Origin: Phoronis australis
Lineage: Eukaryota > Phoronida > Phoronidae
Assembly (NCBI GenBank): GCA_002633005.1
Contig: NMRA01000221.1
Coordinates: 436,290-500,289, forward strand
DNA: 64,000 nucleotides
Reading direction: 5' to 3'
Positions 43,700-54,349 of this stretch are shown piece by piece. Made by a program: the position numbers and the translations under genes. Within the stretch, counting starts at the first letter, position 1. Each line of letters opens with the position of its first letter. Under the pieces are notes generated by a model that made no database searches, was not told where the DNA came from, and saw nothing but the letters and a program-made list of their open reading frames with translations.

Positions 43700-45230
43700 G
43701 GTCTCACCCGTTCCCAGACGTTTCACGGCACTCGTGTGCTTGTATTCCACCTTCAGCCCAACGTCTCTGCTTCGCCCTTTCACACTGCCCATCATTACAT
43801 GAGAAGGTTGCTGAGTGACGTCATACCCAGGGCCCAACCCATCCACCTTCAATGTTTTTCTAGCAACCCCCGGAGGTCCGATCGTGGATAAAGGCCTTCC
43901 CCAATATGTATTTTGGTTTTGTTGCCAATGCTCATCATTTCTCCCCCTCCCAATATAACTCTTTGGCAGCAGTGCCCTTAAGTCGTCTATTGGATACCGA
44001 TTCTCCCCCATCTAGCTACGTCCTCTCGACCAGTGGCCCTGCATTTCATCTGGGAAGTGGCCTGGAAAATAGCACATATTTGTCAATCTGGCGGCAATGT
44101 AGTGCTGAATACACTCTGTCAAGAACGCATGTGTTCTATATCATTTGTAAGTCCGGAGAGGGTCCCTAGTGAGTACTTTTACCACTAGGTGTCTGCTCTC
44201 TGATCTGGGGGGGGGGGGNTGTGTTAGTTGATGAAACTTCTGTCATTAACCCATGTGCATTATTGTCTGATTCTAGGGGAGCTGTCTTTGTCTTACTAAC
44301 ACTTTGAAGTTTCTTCTTTTTGGAAGAAGGGGGGTGGTTAAAATTTTTGGGTGTTTTTTTATATAAAATGGCAATGATGTTGTTTCCCGGCTGAGTCCCA
44401 CGCTTTTTAGGGAGGAGGGGAATGCTGTTATTGGCAACATCATTGGCCCTTTGTTTTTTCTGTGGCGTCTTGTGATGGGTCTGTTTTGGTATGTTCCCGT
44501 ATGCTGAATATATAAAGAGTTAGCATCGTCTATCTTTGGCTTTGCTTGCAAACGAATGTTGTCTTCAGAGACTGCTACTTGTTTGTGCTTCAACTGGAAC
44601 TGACCCAGCCTTTTAAATAGTAAGTACTCTTGAGTCCCTAGCTAGGAACCGGTCAGTAATGCAACACAAACATAGACAGAACAGATTCCGCGTCATATTT
44701 TTGTGTCCTAATTTTCTTTTTAGTATTCACAAAAACAGCATTCAGTTAGTTGATTATTTTCTCACTCAGTCTATAATTTTAACTGGAAAACAGAATAATT
44801 ACTTACCATGCTTCACTATTTCAATAATTTGTCTTGTAACTGCAGATTTTAAACATGGGTCGGGGCTTTTCAATTCAAAGTTCAATACATGGCTCAAGAT
44901 TTCCAAACATGGTGGGCTCCCCAAACAGCCTGTGAGATATACAGCTTGTGCCAGTGTTCAATAACCTTTACTTCAGTTAAATTTTACAACAACCCAAAAA
45001 TTTTTTGAGCACACAAGCCTATTTATTTGTGGAACGATTCAACACCTGGAAAATTTTCCTATTTTTTTCCTTGGTCATTCCAAGCCATGAAACAGGAATT
45101 GAGATTGCCAAAACAAGGAGACCTCTTCCAAGAGGTTGTGAAAGTTTTAGCTCCTAAACACCACATAGTTTGAAACAGCTGTAAATAAAATAAACAAAAT
45201 ATCTGAAGTAAAAACTTCCGAACTCGTCAA
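43700..45230. other. Non-coding DNA between the TatD relic and mL46
   Basis: A 204-codon open frame on the minus strand (43397-44011) overlaps the TatD relic on the other strand and shows no family resemblance. A G-run with one N is at 44207-44219. Repeat E sequence is at 44991-45085. Confidence 0.4.
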
Positions 45231-45243
45231 ATGTCAGTCGCTT
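45231..45243 (+). CDS. mrpl46: mL46 candidate start micro-exon
   Basis: ATGTCAGTCGCTT followed by GTACGA. It ends in phase 1 as required and with the next exon reads MSVALLFSSPCRRCSVAA, a plausible mitochondrial presequence. The donor is weak and other upstream ATGs were not excluded. Confidence 0.3.
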
Positions 45244-48200
45244 GTACGAACTGTTGTTTCCTTCATTTGCCCATATCCTACACGGGCTCACCTCCTAGGG
45301 CAGAGTAAGCAGCACGCATTACCTGTGCATGACTCATACATCGGTCAGTCCGATCTTTGTATAACGATTCTGATTTTCTTTTGTTTTCTTTAGTATTTTG
45401 AGTGCGTTCCTTGAATGTGTGCGTGGCGTCTTCGCGTCACACCAAATCTGAGGTCACATTGATGACCTGCAGGTCTGCTATGTATGTATGAAGGGTGGTT
45501 AAGTTCTGAACAACTACTGTATAACTACAAAGGATTTTAATTGTGAGGTCTCAAATGCCACTGATGAGTTCCTCGCATCAATACAGGTTTTAAACAATCA
45601 ATCTGAGTTTCACCTTATTCTTTCAGTGTTGTTCTCGTCTCCCTGTAGACGGTGTAGTGTAGCCGCACCCGCCGCAGCAGAGAAATGGCAGCTGATGACT
45701 GCAGTGTGCCTGGAGAGGTACCCGGTCGTTGCTAAGCAACGTACAGAGATGGAACAACAGTACCAGACTTGCCTGGACAAGCAAGAGTTGGAAGGGAGCC
45801 TGTTGGCAGACCATGAATTGAGGCTTGCGGAGGACCTGTAAGTCAGTGTGGGCACCTTACTGATCAGATTTCTGACTGTTTGATTGAATGATGTCATTTG
45901 AAGTATGGACATACTTTCTGTTCAAACTGCTTGTAATTTAGAGCATGTTATGAAATTGGTCTCATTACAAGTTGTTCCTTAATCACTGATAAGTTGGGAA
46001 GATCAGACAGTTTGAGAACAGACATGCTAAGTTGGCTTGGCCAGACAGGTTATTGTATGGACTGAGCATGGCTTTAAGCTTGCGGTAATTGCCATTTCTT
46101 TCGAAGCCTGAAAATCAATTGTAATTCGCATTAGGAATAAGTCAAGACCAGTTTTATAATTGGCAAGTCGTCGAAATGAAAAGGTCATTAACTTTTGAAA
46201 ATGACAATTTTGCCAATTAGTTTGTGTTAAATCACTGAAGAATTACTGTAAATATTTTTGAGTGAAAGGGTGTTTAAACAGCACGTCTTTGACATTAGCT
46301 GACTACAAGCTACAAGAAGTTATGTGGCGTGATTTGCTTTTAGCTTTTATGGTGTAGTAGTTGTCATAATTATGCAAAGAGACCAGCTGTCTCTCTGTCC
46401 AATCCAATGCACCAGGAAGTGAGGTTAGTTTGTGGGTAGGTACATTTTGGCTTGAGGCGGATCTGCTAGTATTGAATATTTTTTATATTACCATACAGAG
46501 ACTCTATATATTTTTCACGTTTGGAAATTGGTAACGGTACAGTCAGAGTGCTCTTGTGTCCCGTTTTCTAACAGCCAGCCCTCCCCTCCCTAAAAGGGTA
46601 ACTTTTAGGCCTCCATTGTATAACATCTCCACAAACAGAACACTGCAAGAAATCTTCAATGTTCCCCACAACCTGGTTCTACTCGTCACTGCGCCGAGCT
46701 TGAATTTTCGCCCTGACGAGTCTGGCTTACTTGCGCCGAGTTTGAAAACCAATGCAATGAGTTTGAAGTAGTGGCAGATTAGTCACTTCGGAAGCAAGTT
46801 AGCAGATTTTGGCCGTTTGGTATCAGTTCAATGCATGTATTTCGACACTTCACACTAACTTCACACAGTATGGACATGGACCTTCGAACACTTATAGTAC
46901 ATGAATTTTGTAATTTCATTCGAGTTTGAATTTTCTGTTGTGAAGAACACTCATTTTCTACTTGCATCATGTTTGATTGAATTATTAATTAATTTATTGA
47001 TTAGATATTTCCCATCATGACAAAGTAATAATAATGAAAATGAAAATGACGTCCTGGACATGGCAGGAAATCGTGGATCTTATTTCTGCTTTGGTCAAGG
47101 CTGAATGAAATGGTGTGCCATCTGACCAGATTCATATCTTGAGAGCTTTATTGGTCAACTGTCAACCACTTGATTGTGATGCTATTCGAGTTGCTTCCTC
47201 GCAACTCTGGAATACTGAATTCTCCTGCTTACGTCAGTACTACTGGCAATGAATGTCCCTGTTTGCTCTTCATTTGATTTCTTACGGTTACCAGGAATGT
47301 GGTCACTGAAATATTTAGGTCACTTTTCCGTCATGTAAAGTTAGCTACATTCTCTAGCTTAGCAAATGACAAAATTATGTCATTCATGTTGATAGTATTG
47401 TTATCATCAAATAGCATATTTTGGAATTGATAACGGTGTTATGTATTTGATTTTTTGCTGTTTTGCCAGGGTTGTGGTTGAGCGTCGTAAGGCTGAGGAC
47501 TTTGAGGAGACAGAGGCAGACGTGAACAGAGTGATGGCGCTGGACCTTGAAGATTTGTGGGAGGAGGAGTATGGAGTGTTCATGTCCAAGTATGGTTCTA
47601 CAGGTATGAACTATGAAAGATGTGACTAGGTATATAGGTATCTATGGGTCTACAGGTGTGGTAAGGTATATAGATATCTATGGTGTACAGGTGTGGTAAG
47701 GTATATAGATATCTATGGTGTCTATGGTCTACAGGTGTGGTAAGGTATATAGATGTCCATGGTCTACAGGTGTGGTAAGGTATATAGATATCTATGGTGT
47801 ACAGGTGTGGTAAGGTATGTAGATGTCTATGGTCTACAGGTGTGTTCAGGTATTCAGGTGTCAATGGTTCTACTAGCAACAGTTACCTGCCTGTATACCT
47901 TAGTATACAGGCAGGTATTTATGGGATTACAGGTGCTAATACAGATACAAAGCCAAGAAGGAAAATATGACAAAGTACTGTTGAATGGTCACATTAAAGG
48001 GATGTCGTCTGCTGTCAACTGGCCGCAGACGATGTCTGGATACTATGCTGTTTTCCGTTTGTCGACGTGCAGCTCTCCAGTGTGACTTTAGAAAAATTCA
48101 GATTGTGTTTGGTAACCTGGGAGGCTGGGATAATCCCAAGTCTCCACAACGAATATCAAAATAAGTCAACAATTCACTTGCAATTTGTTTCAGGAGTTGT

Positions 48201-50882
48201 GGTGTCCTCCAAAGTGTAAATTAACAAAAAAAATTCCGAGATTCATTATCTTTGATTCGCAATTGTTTCATTTATTTCATGAAATCAGTGCATTTGCCAC
48301 CACAGCAGTCAGCACACATGAAATGCACTCAAATTCCAACAGGAAGTAAACAGACGGACGTCGGAATTGTTTGGCAAAAATCTGATAAAGTCAGACCCTG
48401 CATGAAACACGCACTTGCAGTGTATGTGATTGTCTGCATTCTTCGTTGGCTTAAAAGGAAATGAGTTAGAGATTGAATGGTGCATATTCACGGGGGAAAT
48501 GGAAGAGGTGTGCCTAATTTTCGGCGACTTCGAACTTAGTTTGGCGACCTCAGTTTTCAGCTGGCGACCTGGAATTTCAGCTAAGTCGCATTTGGCAATT
48601 TGGCATTAAGCTAAGCATTGAGCACTGCATTGTATGGCTAAACACCCAACTTTGAATTTTCGATAGTTTTATTTTGAATTTATGTGATTGTCTTTTTCTT
48701 GGTTGTATTCAGATTTTCATGCTTTTGTCCCATAGTTTCTTTCACATGATATCTAGAGAATACACCGTCAACTCTTTAATTTAAATTAAAAGTCGGATGA
48801 TAATTTGTATTGCTCAGTGTGTCACTATTGTTTTACCTTGTTCTGAATTCAATTAATATGTTTTACACTGACAAGTAAATTCGTTGTTTTCATTCTTTTT
48901 CAGTTAACTCTAACAGTGATGATCTCAAGTCTACAGATCATAACTTAGATGAGAAGCTCACCTTGATTGTTCGTCAGAAACTTGGTGACCAGACTCACTG
49001 GGTGTTACCGCAGAGTCCCAGGCAAGCAGGGCAGTCCATGAGAGAGGTACTCGTCTCGCTCACTTTCGTGTTCGTGTGGTTTTTCCGGATGTTGAGAATT
49101 TTTTGAACACATGTCAGTGTTCTCCACAACAGTTTTCAAACTCCACTGGAATCAAAAATCATGTACTTGTTCGAAAGTCTATGTCCATACCATGGGGAGT
49201 TGGGTGTCACCTCTTGGAATAATTGCTTAAGAAACACTCCAAACTCACTGCATGGTTTTCAAACTCAACACAAATGAGCCAAACTCGTCACGACATAATT
49301 CAAACTCGACACAGTGCTGTTTTATAATTTGTAGTTGGGACTATTGCTGGTGATTGTTAGTGTTAAAGTGTTTTATGGAATAAAGTTATGGTAGTTTTAT
49401 GTTACTGTGAAATAGGTCAAATGTTAGAGGGCGCTCATGGTGTGCTGGCTGTACTCTTTACCCCCGTTGTTGTTGTAATTTGACACAAAGTCTCGCTGAG
49501 GCGTGTTTTTGATTTTGTATTGAAATTTTTATTTGACAGAGATAGTTGACAAACCATGACTGCTTGAATGAATTCAAATGTGTGTTTAATAAGACGATTA
49601 TCTTGTCAGTTTGGCAAGATATTGCAGGTGTCCTTGAGTTATTTTAGGCTTTCACAAGTTATTGGCGATTGTTCATGAGATATTGCATGAGCGCACCCAG
49701 CGGGGCTCGGGGGCTCGAATGAGAAATGGACAAAAAGTCCGAGAAAACAAAACAAAATGTCCACTAAAAAGGCGCAAATGCACAATTCACAGCCCTGGAC
49801 GTGGTACCCCGTTTTTTTTAGTCCTTTGGCTTTTTTGTTAGTAAAAGGTCCACATCTTCGGAAATTCGAGCCCCACCATATTAAAGGCTGGGTGCATGTA
49901 TCGCGATTGTCCATGGGATATTATGAGTGTCCGTGAGATAATGCGAGTGCCCAGGAGGCATTGCAAGTTTCCGTGAGATATTGCGAGTGCCAGTGAGTTA
50001 TTGAAAAGTCCATGAGATACATTGCCGTGCACAGCATGTATTCTGATTGGCTTCCTCTTACAATGGTTACATTAGTTCATTGCCTTCTGTTATTCTTGGC
50101 TTTGTCTTCATTTCAGAGTGCAGAACATACCTTACAGTCTCTCTGCGGTGACAACATACAGGCACAGTTTATGGGTAATGCCCCTTGTGGCTACATCAAG
50201 TATAACTACCCTAAGTCATCAGAGTACAGTGGAGCCAAGGTAAGTTACCGACATCTGCTCTTGGTACTCTTTATACAGTGCCATCTGTTGTTGTTAATCT
50301 GTAACTTTGTAACTTCATTTAGACCTCTAAATGCTATAAAAATAGTTTTAATTTGTTCCTTACTCAAATGAGAAGTGATTTGTTATTGGTTCAACCGCTG
50401 CTCGTCAACCTAAAATGACACGCTGTGACCTCAACTGTCATGGGGAATGTTCATTATCACTGGTGTCTCACCAGAAGAGCAACATGTCGCGAGACTTCCC
50501 TAGATATCGCTGTGTATTTTCAATGGAAGCAGTTTGAGACAAATTTATTAAAATTAAATGGTCTAAGTCGAAATTCGGTTTTCGTGATTGAAGTCACTTT
50601 AATTATGAGATAAGTGTATTTGATTTTGTGATTGATTACTTAATGAGTACCTTAGTCTAATTTTCCTCATGACAAATCCTTCCACACTTCGCTACGCACA
50701 ATCTTAAACACAGTCTTGTCCTGTTGCAGGTGTTTTTCTTCAAGGCTCAGTATAATTGTGGACATATTGCACTCAATGACCCTCAGGTAACGGACTTCTT
50801 GTGGGTAAAAAAACAAGACTTGCATAAATATGTTCCTGATCGGTATATGGATGTTATTGACGACTTTGTGCTGGACATTTAG
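45231..50882 (+). CDS. mrpl46: Mitochondrial large ribosomal subunit protein mL46
   Basis: Component of the 39S mitoribosomal subunit. Secure exons are 45627-45837, 47470-47603, 48904-49046, 50117-50239 and 50730-50882, all phase-consistent. A candidate first exon 45231-45243 (ATG, MSVA and one base) restores the frame and gives 258 aa against about 280 in human. Recognisable stretches are WQLMTAVCLERYPVV, SLLADHELRLAEDL, MALDLEDLWEEEY, QKLGDQTHWVLPQ, FMGNAPCGYIKYNYP and GAKVFFFKAQ, ending in VIDDFVLDI. The N-terminus (Arg/Ser/Ala-rich, PCRRCSVAAPAAA) fits a mitochondrial presequence. The C-terminal half is the Nudix-like fold of the family, with the catalytic glutamates of the Nudix box missing, as expected for a structural protein. 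Confidence 0.9.
45627..45837 (+). CDS. mrpl46: mL46 exon 2
   Basis: Acceptor TTCTTTCAG ends at 45626 and donor GTAAGT begins at 45838; exit phase 2. Encodes presequence remainder and the conserved LMTAVCLERYPVVAKQ and LLADHELRLAED segments. Confidence 0.9.
47470..47603 (+). CDS. mrpl46: mL46 exon 3
   Basis: Acceptor TTTTGCCAG, donor GTATGA; entry phase 2, exit phase 1. Encodes the acidic ALDLEDLWEEEYGVFMSKYG segment. Its last bases (GGTTCTACAG) are the seed of the minisatellite that follows. Confidence 0.9.
47633..47870. repeat. Minisatellite of about 35-38-bp units in mL46 intron 3
   Basis: About six units of the form GGTATATAGATATCTATGG then TGTACAGGTGTGGTAA, differing by small indels. 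The core TCTACAGGT repeats the preceding exon-intron junction sequence. Confidence 0.9.
47884..47917. repeat. 15-bp perfect inverted repeat with 4-nt loop
   Basis: TACCTGCCTGTATAC and its exact complement separated by CTTA, directly after the minisatellite; a short hairpin that could pause polymerase or fold in the intron RNA. Confidence 0.75.
48904..49046 (+). CDS. mrpl46: mL46 exon 4
   Basis: Acceptor TTTTTCAG, donor GTACTC; exit phase 0. Encodes LDEKLTLIVRQKLGDQTHWV then LPQSPRQAGQSMRE, the start of the Nudix-like region. Confidence 0.9.
49686..49898. mobile_element. MITE family A, copy 7 (213 bp)
   Basis: Starts CATGAGCGCACCCAG and ends GGCTGGGTGCATG; flanks TATTG and TATCG differ by one base. 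It lies in mL46 intron 4. Shortly after it (49900-50020) are several near-repeats of 'CCATGAGATATTGCGAGTG'. Confidence 0.75.
50117..50239 (+). CDS. mrpl46: mL46 exon 5
   Basis: Acceptor TTCATTTCAG, donor GTAAGT; phase 0-0. Encodes SAEHTLQSLCGDN and the conserved FMGNAPCGYIKYNYP motif. Confidence 0.92.
50730..50882 (+). CDS. mrpl46: mL46 terminal exon 6
   Basis: Acceptor CTGTTGCAG; ends with TAG at 50880-50882. Encodes VFFFKAQYNCGHIALND, VTDFLWVKKQDLHKYVPDRY and VIDDFVLDI, closely matching the end of the family. Confidence 0.92.
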   Translation: MFFFKAQYNCGHIALNDPQVTDFLWVKKQDLHKYVPDRYMDVIDDFVLDI

Positions 50883-51487
50883 AGCGTCATGGAGGGAGGA
50901 GTGTTGTGATTGTGGGAGAATTTCTCTGTTGGGTGTCAGCGTCACATGTGTACGAACTTACTGAAGTAGTTGCTCGAACCATTGATATCACGTTTACTGT
51001 TGACCGACGAAGTGATGGAGCACCAGTGATGTCATTAGCTGAACAACGTGTCCCTGGATGACCTGCTGGATATTGAATCAAGCGGCATACTTTGGAAGAT
51101 CTCTTAGTGCACTCAGTTGTTAAGTGGTTGCCAACGGTGACGTCAAGATAAATCAGATGACTTTGGCGTAGACTTAAGGGGCTTGAATGGGGCCACGCCC
51201 CTTCCGTTCATTGCAAAGATTGTTTGGACATACATGAACTTGCACAGAAACTTTGATATACATCTTGTTTGCGTCCCCCTGTTGGAGAGTGGGAGAAACT
51301 GTTATTGGAAGACTTCACTCTACTTAGTTAGTAATGCATAGTGGTTGCATCCATCATTCCCTGCTGTAGAGTGTGACCTATCTGAGAAATTTTGTCTTCC
51401 TCAGACTCTCCAAAACATACATCTGTAAGTTTTTTCAACTGGTGCTTTATTTATGAGGAAAACCCATTCGATGGCGATTTGGAGAAA

Positions 51488-51493
51488 AATAAA
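51488..51493 (+). other. Candidate poly(A) signal of mL46
   Basis: AATAAA about 600 bases after the stop codon; no earlier AATAAA was noticed. Confidence 0.4.
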
Positions 51494-53716
51494 ATCCATG
51501 TTACCGGTATTTAAGTGTGACGTTTTTTGAACTTAAGTCAGTTAGATACAACCTCTGTAGTAACAACATGTAGCAGTATTTTGTGGTGTCAATTATGGAC
51601 AACTCTCTACAAGCAATGCTGACGAATAGCATAAAGAACTGCCCTCTAGTGGATGATGGAAAATTTGCTTTATGCAAAACACCTGGGGACCGTTTTACCA
51701 AAAGATGCAAGTTCTGTAGTGGTGGAGATTGTTGCAGGCACAATACTGCAAATGCCACGCCGCATTTTTAGAAGAGCAAAAACATTGCAAGTATTTTTTT
51801 TGTTCTTACCATTTACTGCATTAATATGCAATTTAAAAATTAGAACCATCTTTGGTAACATTGGACTTACGACTTTTGATGAAAGGTGCTTCGCAGTCTC
51901 TATGTTCTGACCTCCAGAGGGTAAACAGTCCATAGACAGGGTTGGAAGTCCATACATTGAAAGTGTAGAATTAAGCCATACATATCTTCACACTCCAGTT
52001 GAACATCAAATATTAATCTGCACACGTAGAAGTTGCGTCCTTTGAACGCATTTATTTGCAGTAATAATAAGGCAAATGTAACTGCACAGAAATCGAGTCC
52101 TTCGACAGAACTTATTTATTTGAAGATTCGATGTTTTGCTGTTTGCTTGTCACTTGGCCATTTGCATTTTTGTGAACTGTGAACTGAAGCACTCATTTGG
52201 TTGATTAGCTGGCATACATATCACTGTGTGACATCATCAGGTTAAAAACTGAGATTACAAGATGGCAGACGATTTGATTTGTAGTTAGAGAAAGGTTTAA
52301 AGAAGTGAAATATAATGGGTGAGACGGTTTGCGGTTCCCTAAATGTGTCGAGGAAATTTGATTTAGTTAGTACTTCCATGCAGAACAAGTATTTTCCTCC
52401 CATTCTTATGGTTTATGTCCATTTCACAAATCTGTGAAAAGTGCTTCGATGGCCTTTCAGCTCTGTCTAAAAGCTGGATATTGGCTTAACCCCACCTCTG
52501 CAATACTCGTGGACATTGCAAAGAACTTGTGAAATGCTTTTTCTAAATATTTTGAAAAATAATTGTAAAAGGTTTTTTTCGCAAGTGAGTCCACTCTATG
52601 TTAGTCACTATTTTTGTGTTGGCTTGGCAGATAGGATGTCAGAAAACGGCAATAGAGGGAGCTGCTTCAAGCTGAACTCTGAAAAAGTTTTGAGTGGCCA
52701 TGAAAAGCTTTGCTTAGGGAATTATTGTAATAAGTTTCCTGACAGCCTTAAAATAACGTCCCCTTCACCATACTCCATACTAACTGACAGGGAATTATTC
52801 ATTTACGATTGACTATGGTTTTGAGAACTTTGGCAAAAATTCCCCTTTCAATTTGTATACGTTGGGTGTGTCAAAGCGAGCCTCTGTGTGGTCTGCTGAC
52901 AAATCACTACCTTTCCAATGGTTTGTGTTATTGGCACGCTCAGTACTTCACCAATTTGGAACGCTGTTAAAGAGGAGTAGACGGAAAACTCATTGCATGC
53001 AGCAAGCAAACGTAGGTCAAATTCCAACTAAAATATAACAACTGTGCATGGAAACGATGGTTTAAACTCTGCTTGGTCCGAAGAATATCTGTGTTAATTT
53101 TCGAGTGCTTGCATTCCACATAAAAACTCGAAAAGAGTTCTAACCAATAGCAACCTGTCGCTATACAGTTGTCACGATGAAACATAGTTTCCCAATGGTA
53201 ACACTGTTATTTCCTGTAGCGCTTACAGACATTAATCGAAATTTATACAAGCAATCAGGTTAACATGAAAAGGGCGTTTCATGGTCGGGGTCTAGAGAAA
53301 CTGGAGAACCTTATACTCCAGAGAATGGCTGGACACACTTTTTGCCTTAGAAACATTTTATGTCTTGACGTTTTTTGGTTACCACGAATGGTAATGATTA
53401 CCACTGAGCTGGGCTCACGCTTTATTTAGCGAGTTTGATGTTGCCTCCAGTAAGAGGCAGAGTGTGGGTAAATACACGGGGTAGAGTTCTGTGTGTCTGT
53501 GATAAAAGGCCAACAAATTAGGTTTTGATTTTTTCGTCAACTTTTTCGTCAGAGTATCACTGAAAGTGAAGCTATGTGTCATTCAATTCTGGTGGCCATT
53601 TTTTTGATGCATCGCCTGAAATTCAAAAATAAAATTCATGATTGTGTATTTAGTTCTGTTGGTCTTGAAAGCGATTAATGGGATGATGAAAACGCAACAA
53701 TTGGGAAGAAGTTTCA

Positions 53717-53945
53717 GGGCTTGGAATTTTCCTCTTTTAAGAAGATTTCCTCGTTTTTGGTTTTGATTTCCTCTTATTTGATTGCCAGTTTCCTCTTTTT
53801 TCGTCTCTTTTTGTCATTATTTTGACTTTATCCATGCAAAAACGTTTATTTCAGAAAAATTTTACGTCACACAAAAATATTTCCATCACACAAACCTATG
53901 TATTTGTGGAGCGACACATCACCTGGAAATTTTTTTCACTGACTG
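53717..53945. repeat. Dispersed repeat family E, copy 2
   Basis: Same order of blocks as 11003-11207: TTGGAATTTTCCTC, TTTGATTTCCTCTTATTTGA, TGCAAAAACGTTTATTTCAG, CACACAAA and CACCTGGAAATTTTTTTC. Confidence 0.6.
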
Positions 53946-54322
53946 GGTTATTAAAACTATTTTCATGAAACTTTTACGTAAAATGAAGCGTAAACGGTTC
54001 GTTTTCAGGTTAGGAACTTAACATTCATGTTTTATGTCGTTATTGACAAATCGGCGTATTTAGTTATCTCTACAAAACTATATTTTAACTTGGTGAAAGT
54101 CTGTATTTTCGGTAAGTTTAAAGTATGTAGATTTTTCACTTTTTACCAATTTGCCGTTAACTGGGTCACGTGACCGTGTCTTTTATTAGAAATGTACATT
54201 AGTAGCAACGCATCTGTATTAATAACGTGATCAAACTTTATTTCAAATTAATGTTCAAGGTGAGATCTCAATAACTTTCCTACAATTTTATAAAATATTT
54301 TGTTTTCGTTTTCGTTTTATGC

Positions 54323-54349
54323 AACTTTTAAGTTAAAAACTTAAAAGTT
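54323..54349. repeat. 12-bp perfect inverted repeat
   Basis: AACTTTTAAGTT, loop AAA, AACTTAAAAGTT. AT-only short hairpin; probably of no consequence. Confidence 0.6.

Larger units (their letters stand above)
39645..45063 (+). repeat. Doubled block 2, right copy (longer)
   Basis: Partner of 36395-39643, beginning directly after the N at 39644. It includes the gap at 42363-42855 and runs on to TTTTCCTAT at 45063, where the left copy stops. Interpreted as the longer haplotype of one locus. Confidence 0.85.

Noticed and set aside
43397-44011. 204-codon open frame on the minus strand
   Set aside because: It overlaps the TatD relic on the other strand and has no recognisable domain; probably chance openness.
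47633-47870. CRISPR-like regular repeats
   Set aside because: Units are contiguous with no unique spacers and lie in an animal intron; it is a minisatellite.
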